A DNA stretch of 20,365 bases from AB-137-C09 sp964458185 (GTDB lineage Bacteria; Pseudomonadota; Zetaproteobacteria; Mariprofundales; Mariprofundaceae), in assembly GCA_964458185.1 (NCBI GenBank), contig CAYWFG010000029.1, forward strand, positions 1 through 20,365, written 5' to 3'. The stretch's first letter is position 1; every line of letters begins with the position of its first letter. The position numbers and the translations under genes were made by a program. The notes beneath the pieces were generated by a model. The model made no database searches. It saw only the letters and a list, made by a program, of their open reading frames with translations, and was not told the origin of the DNA. Shown in pieces: positions 16,315 through 20,365 of the stretch.

Positions 16315-18270
16315 CTACTTCGCAAACTTTGCCAGCATCTCACGCATTGCTGCCATGTGTGATGCTGCTTCTTCTTTGGCTTCATCAGAATGTTGATCTT
16401 TATCAACCCAGCGCATGGCATCGTTATTCATTTCTTGCAAAAAAGGGGATGGCGCGCTTTTTTCTTCTTTGCCAAAACGACGACGGCTTATTGTATGGCT
16501 GAGGGTTAAGCGAAAACGTGCCCTTGTTACGGCAACGTACATCAGTCGCCGTTCTTCTTCTTGACGGTTTTCTTCTAAGGCATTTTTGTGGGGGAATACC
16601 CCATCTTCTGCCCCTGTGATATATACATGATCAAATTCTAAGCCTTTGGCTGCATGCACGGTCATCAGTCGCACTCTCCCTTCGGGATCGTCGTCATCTT
16701 TATTAGCAAGTAGGCTTAATTGTTGCAAAAAAGAGGCAATATCCATGCCTGATTCATGGCTGCGCAACCACCAGCGGCGCAGTTCCATGACATTATTCAT
16801 TCGCCGTTCTACGGCATCATCATCTCCATCTTCACGAATTGCTGTCTCTAGCCCTGTATTTGTCAACAAGGCATCAAAAGCATCATCAGCTTCGCCATGC
16901 AAAAAACGGTGTTCAAGGTCGCTGATCATTAAACCAAAAGCGCGCAAGGTATGTTCTAGCCGATGTGCCAATGCATCATGGGTGCATGCTTCTAGCAATG
17001 AACATTCATGCCCCCATGCAAAGTCTGCTAACAAGCCCAAGGCTTTATCGCCAACGCCGCGCCGAGGACGGGCAATGGCACGCATAAAAGCAAGGTCATC
17101 AGCAGGATTAGCCAGCAAACGTAAATATGCCAATACATCCAATACTTCAGCGCGATCAAAAAAGGACATGCCACCAGATACATGGTAGGGAATACCGACC
17201 TCACGCAAGGCAAGCTCAATCGGACGAGATTGATACGATGCACGGTAGAGAATACAAAAATCATCCCAGTCTTTGGCTTCTCCGACAGCGCGGCGAGCTT
17301 TAATATCACCAGCAATACGACGACCATCTTCTTCTACATCAGAGCAAGCCCACACACGAACAGGCTTGCCTTGCCCCAGATTAGAGCGCAGTGATTTACC
17401 TAACCGCTCTTTATTGTGAGCAATCAAGGTGTTGGCAGCAGTTAAGATGGCAGCGGTTGAGCGGTAGTTTTCTTCTAAACGAATGGTATGCAAGTTGGGG
17501 TAATCTTTTTCTAATTGAAATAAATTGCGCACTTCTGCGCCGCGCCAGCCATAAATAGACTGATCGTCATCGCCCACGGCAGTTAAATTGCCTTCGCTGG
17601 TAGCAAGCAGTTGCACCATGCGGTATTGCATGCGGCTAGAGTCTTGGTATTCATCGACCAAGAAATGACGCGCTCGTGATTGCCACAAGGCACGCGCTTC
17701 GGCATCTTCGCTTAATACCTGAAGCGGCAACACAATAAGGTCATCAAAATCAACGGCATTCATGCGCGTTAACAAGGCATCGTAACGGTCGCGTATATTG
17801 GTAATGGTGGCATCAGCAATATCTAACGTTTCGTTTTTTAATGATGACACTCGCTGTAATACACGGTTGATTTGGTCAGAATCAGTGGGCAATTGCAAGT
17901 CTGCCAATACCGAGCGCATGGCAGAGCGCTGTTCTGCACCAGAAAATACCGACAAACCATCACGGCGTTCGACCAAATGGGGGTGTTGACGTAAAATATT
18001 TAAACCCAGCGCATGAAAAGTGCAGATGCGTAAACGCTTACCTTGTACCCCTAAGCGATGAACTAAGCGAGCGCGCATTTCTTTGGCCGCTTTATTGGTG
18101 AAGGTTACAGCGGTAATGGCATCTTGGGGTACATGCCGTTCAATCAATGTCGCAATGCGTTCGGTAATCACTCGCGTTTTGCCAGAGCCAGCTCCAGCTA
18201 AGACCAATAATGCCCCACCTCGGTAATGCACGGCTTCATATTGTTGTTCATTTAATGGTGATGCACTCAT
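16315..18270 (-). CDS. rep: Rep-like SF1A DNA helicase (UvrD/Rep family)
   Basis: A 651-residue 3'-to-5' DNA helicase, transcribed toward the tRNA. Motif I is AGAGSGKT (25-32), motif II DEYQD (206-210), motif III QSIYGWRGA (237-245), and near the C-terminus are TVHAAKGLEF (motif V) and YVAVTRAR (motif VI). The N-terminus PLNEQQYEAV and FLVDEYQDS resemble Rep more than UvrD, and the length is close to E. coli Rep (673). Rep clears proteins ahead of replication forks and helps restart. The ribosome-binding site is weak, but the N-terminal alignment supports this start. UvrD or PcrA naming is the main alternative. Confidence 0.9.
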   Translation of the reverse strand: MSASPLNEQQYEAVHYRGGALLVLAGAGSGKTRVITERIATLIERHVPQDAITAVTFTNKAAKEMRARLVHRLGVQGKRLRICTFHALGLNILRQHPHLVERRDGLSVFSGAEQRSAMRSVLADLQLPTDSDQINRVLQRVSSLKNETLDIADATITNIRDRYDALLTRMNAVDFDDLIVLPLQVLSEDAEARALWQSRARHFLVDEYQDSSRMQYRMVQLLATSEGNLTAVGDDDQSIYGWRGAEVRNLFQLEKDYPNLHTIRLEENYRSTAAILTAANTLIAHNKERLGKSLRSNLGQGKPVRVWACSDVEEDGRRIAGDIKARRAVGEAKDWDDFCILYRASYQSRPIELALREVGIPYHVSGGMSFFDRAEVLDVLAYLRLLANPADDLAFMRAIARPRRGVGDKALGLLADFAWGHECSLLEACTHDALAHRLEHTLRAFGLMISDLEHRFLHGEADDAFDALLTNTGLETAIREDGDDDAVERRMNNVMELRRWWLRSHESGMDIASFLQQLSLLANKDDDDPEGRVRLMTVHAAKGLEFDHVYITGAEDGVFPHKNALEENRQEEERRLMYVAVTRARFRLTLSHTISRRRFGKEEKSAPSPFLQEMNNDAMRWVDKDQHSDEAKEEAASHMAAMREMLAKFAK

Positions 18271-18280
18271 GCGGCGAAGC

Positions 18281-18309
18281 TTAACTTTTATTGTGAGAAT
18301 GGGTATGAT
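18281..18309 (+). promoter_or_regulatory. Predicted promoter of the lysozyme-ackA pair
   Basis: TTAACT (18281-18286) and TATGAT (18304-18309) are spaced 17 bp apart, 4-of-6 and 5-of-6 matches to sigma70 hexamers, in the 80-bp region between the divergent rep and lysozyme genes. No equally good minus-strand promoter for rep was seen. Confidence 0.4.
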
Positions 18310-18350
18310 TTGTGCTATTGTCGGATGATAAATTCATGGAGGGAAAAGCA

Positions 18351-19079
18351 ATGGCACGTTCAACCAATCAAGCAGGTGTTGATTTAATTAAAAAATTTGA
18401 AGGGCTACGCACCCAAGCCTACAAAGATGCGGTCGGTATTTGGACGATTGGCTATGGTCATATTGAAAATGTTCAAGGGGGTCAATCCATTAGCGAGGCA
18501 GAAGCCGAAGCCTTTTTGCGCAGCGATATGAAAAATGCAGAGCGTGGCGTTGAGCGTTCGGTGAAAGTGGCATTGAACGATAATCAGTTTGCTGCCCTTG
18601 TTGCTTTCACCTTTAACCTTGGTACGGGTGCATTGGCATCAAGCACTTTGGTTCGTAAGCTGAACAATGGTGATTATGCAGGTGTACCTGAACAGCTTAA
18701 TCGTTGGGTAAAAGCAGGCGGAAGAACCCTTGCTGGCTTAGTGAAACGGCGCAAAGCAGAAGGTGCGTTATGGTCAACAGAAGGTGTATTTAGTGATAAT
18801 ATTGCGCCAGAACCAGAACCTAACGAAGAAGCATCTGCTCAAAAAACAATGATGGTGTACGATGAGAATCGTTATATTCGTTTTGAAGTAACAGCATCCA
18901 CTGGGCTTAATATGCGCGATAAACCCAACAAAACTGCTACTGTGGTTCAAGTATTACCCAAAGGTACATTGCTTTATATTGGGCATCATGTAGGGATGTG
19001 GACTTCTGTTGATTTAAATGGCGATGGCAAAGTCGATGGTTGGGTTGCCGAGGAGTATTTATCACCGATCATTCGATAA
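18351..19079 (+). CDS. GH24 (T4-type) lysozyme with C-terminal SH3-like domain
   Basis: A 242-residue predicted muramidase. Residues 1-150 form a glycoside hydrolase 24 domain with the T4-lysozyme catalytic set at the same spacing: Glu17 (KKFEGLR), Asp26 (YKDAVG) and Thr32 (IWTIGYGH). A Glu/Pro-rich linker (about 155-170) leads to a bacterial SH3-type domain (about 178-242, GLNMRDKPNKTATVVQVLPKG), a likely wall-binding module. There is no signal peptide or membrane-anchor segment, so export would need a holin-like route or lysis. I chose ATG 18351 because GGAGG (18338-18342) lies 8 bases upstream; in-frame starts at 18312 (GTG) and 18336 lack such a site. No other phage gene is nearby. It may be a domesticated endolysin. 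Confidence 0.9.
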   Translation: MARSTNQAGVDLIKKFEGLRTQAYKDAVGIWTIGYGHIENVQGGQSISEAEAEAFLRSDMKNAERGVERSVKVALNDNQFAALVAFTFNLGTGALASSTLVRKLNNGDYAGVPEQLNRWVKAGGRTLAGLVKRRKAEGALWSTEGVFSDNIAPEPEPNEEASAQKTMMVYDENRYIRFEVTASTGLNMRDKPNKTATVVQVLPKGTLLYIGHHVGMWTSVDLNGDGKVDGWVAEEYLSPIIR

Positions 19080-19087
19080 CATCAACG

Positions 19088-20269
19088 ATGATTTTAGTCA
19101 TCAATACAGGCAGTTCCTCCATCAAGATGGCATGTATTTGCATGCCATCAGAAACAGTTGTGGCAGAAGGACTTGCCCAACGCCTTGGTGAGTCGCAAGC
19201 GACACTATCTATTACAGTTACAGACAAAGTTGACCATCCATCGCTTGATAAAAACAACCATGAAGCAGCCATGCAACAGATGTTAGCGAGCTTATTTGAG
19301 CAAATAGGGATGGCATCAATAACGGCATTAGGGCATCGGGTGGTGCATGGTGGAGAACAGTTTATTGCACCCACGCGGTTAAATACTGCTGTGCTGGATG
19401 ACATTGAGGCGTTATCCCATTTAGCTCCATTGCATAATCCTGCTAATATACTGGGCATTCGATTGGCAATGAAGGCATTGCCCGATATTCCCCATATTGC
19501 GATTTTTGATACGGCATTTCATCATGCCATGCCTGCCCATGCCAGCTTTTATGCCACGCCTTACCAGTGGTACAGCAAACACGGCGTTCGCCGTTATGGT
19601 TTTCATGGCACAAGCCACCATTATGTCGGTGAACAAGCCGCACAATGCTTGAAACGTGACTTTTTTGATTGTGAATTTATTACCGTGCATCTTGGCAATG
19701 GTTGCAGTGCTACTGCGATTTGCCATGGCATCAGCGTTGATACCACTATGGGTATGACACCGTTAGAAGGCTTGATGATGGGAACGCGAAGTGGTGACAT
19801 TGACCCTGCAATCCCTGCTTTTATTGCCAAACAAACGGGGGACTCATTAACAACCATCACCCATGCACTCAATCATGATTCGGGTTTACTGGGCGTGTCA
19901 GGCTTGAGTAACGATATGCGCACGCTGCTAAAAGCTGCCAAAGAAGGTCATCCACGTGCAACGCTAGCGATTGACCTCTTTTGTTACCGTTTAGCAAAAC
20001 ACATTGCTAGTTTAGCCGTTGCCTTGAACCGTATAGATGCTATCGTATTCACAGGCGGTATCGGTGAGCATGCCGTAGCTATTCGCGCTCAAACGATGAC
20101 CCATTTGGCATCGCTTGGTATGGTATTAGATGCTAACAAGAATAAACAGCACGGCAATACTTCGCATGGGGCTATTCATTCAGGTGAAAGTAAAGTGGCT
20201 ATCTTGGTCATACCAACCAATGAAGAACTCATGATTGCGCGTTATGTTGAGGCTTTGCTAAGGGAATAA
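19088..20269 (+). CDS. ackA: Acetate kinase
   Basis: A 393-residue ASKHA-fold kinase interconverting acetyl phosphate plus ADP with acetate plus ATP. Signatures include NTGSSS at 6-11 (Asn6), GHRVVHGG (82-89, Arg84), the catalytic-region DTAFH (141-145), GFHGTSHHY (171-179), GTRSGDIDPA (232-241, Arg234), and the nucleotide motif FTGGIGEH near the C-terminus. I chose ATG 19088, giving MILVINTGSSS as in characterised enzymes; the upstream in-frame ATG at 19040 lies inside the lysozyme gene. The gap to the lysozyme stop is 8 bp with no clear ribosome-binding site, so translation may be coupled. No pta is seen before the window ends. Confidence 0.96.
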   Translation: MILVINTGSSSIKMACICMPSETVVAEGLAQRLGESQATLSITVTDKVDHPSLDKNNHEAAMQQMLASLFEQIGMASITALGHRVVHGGEQFIAPTRLNTAVLDDIEALSHLAPLHNPANILGIRLAMKALPDIPHIAIFDTAFHHAMPAHASFYATPYQWYSKHGVRRYGFHGTSHHYVGEQAAQCLKRDFFDCEFITVHLGNGCSATAICHGISVDTTMGMTPLEGLMMGTRSGDIDPAIPAFIAKQTGDSLTTITHALNHDSGLLGVSGLSNDMRTLLKAAKEGHPRATLAIDLFCYRLAKHIASLAVALNRIDAIVFTGGIGEHAVAIRAQTMTHLASLGMVLDANKNKQHGNTSHGAIHSGESKVAILVIPTNEELMIARYVEALLRE

Positions 20270-20312
20270 CGGGTTTTAGCTTAACTGCGTAATATCAGAT
20301 TATAAAATCAGG

Positions 20313-20365
20313 CTTCCCTTTTAAGACGGGACAGCTAGTAAAATCAATGGGTTACAGACAGCTCT
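20313..20365. repeat. Partial second copy of the MITE-like element
   Basis: Positions 20313-20333 are identical to the left terminal repeat at 193-213, and similarity continues inward to about 20357 (TAAA-TCAA-GGGTTACAG shared) before diverging. It begins 43 bp after ackA, in the same orientation as the first copy, and is cut by the window edge, so it could be another short element or the end of a full insertion sequence. Confidence 0.65.

Noticed and set aside
16646..17188. 180-residue plus-strand open frame antisense to rep
   Set aside because: Its low-complexity Ser/Arg/Lys composition is the antisense of rep codons, which carry all the conserved helicase motifs.
18312..18350. Longer N-terminus for the lysozyme (GTG 18312 or ATG 18336)
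   Set aside because: The GGAGG site at 18338-18342 points to ATG 18351, and the added residues match neither a signal peptide nor the GH24 family start.
19040..19087. Longer N-terminus for acetate kinase
   Set aside because: It would overlap the lysozyme C-terminus; known acetate kinases begin just before the NxGSSS motif, as ATG 19088 gives.

Overview
The window reads as the chromosome of a moderately AT-rich Gram-negative proteobacterium. The evidence is the atpIBEFHAGDC gene order, periplasmic dihaem peroxidase, UbiK-type ubiquinone factor, ComM, Rep helicase and an initiator tRNA with the bacterial C1xA72 mismatch. Gammaproteobacteria is the most natural guess, but a neighbouring class such as Zetaproteobacteria cannot be excluded from sequence reading alone. 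No phage, plasmid, CRISPR or defence cassette was recognised.

Layout: (1) 1-505 has no confident gene. It holds a 140-bp MITE-like element (193-332) and the predicted atp promoter, with an inverted repeat over its -35 box. (2) 506-7600 is a complete F1Fo ATP synthase operon, I-B-E-F-H-A-G-D-C, with all key catalytic and proton-path residues visible and hairpins in the E/F and H/A gaps. (3) 7618-7722 is a REP-like double palindrome closing the atp operon. (4) 7767-13001 is an accessory cluster: a periplasmic dihaem cytochrome c peroxidase overlapping by 4 bp a 1187-residue hybrid histidine kinase (DAHL-PAS-PAS-HisKA-HATPase-REC-REC-Hpt), then a CRP/FNR-family regulator. (5) 13022-15981 holds tyrS, ubiK and comM, tightly packed and possibly one transcript with the regulator. 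(6) 16082-16206 is an initiator tRNA-fMet with its own promoter and a strong terminator. (7) 16315-18270 on the minus strand is the Rep/UvrD-type helicase, divergent from (8) a GH24 lysozyme with an SH3-like tail and acetate kinase ackA (18351-20269). (9) From 20313 a second copy of the MITE-like end begins and runs off the window.

Together the genes cover energy conservation (ATP synthase, acetate kinase, quinone biosynthesis, peroxide reduction), translation (tyrS, tRNA-fMet) and DNA transactions (Rep, ComM). The most unusual part is the peroxidase/kinase/CRP cluster. The peroxidase and the kinase sensor domain are both expected in the periplasm and are translationally coupled, which suggests a periplasmic redox or peroxide sensing unit. 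That functional link is inference.
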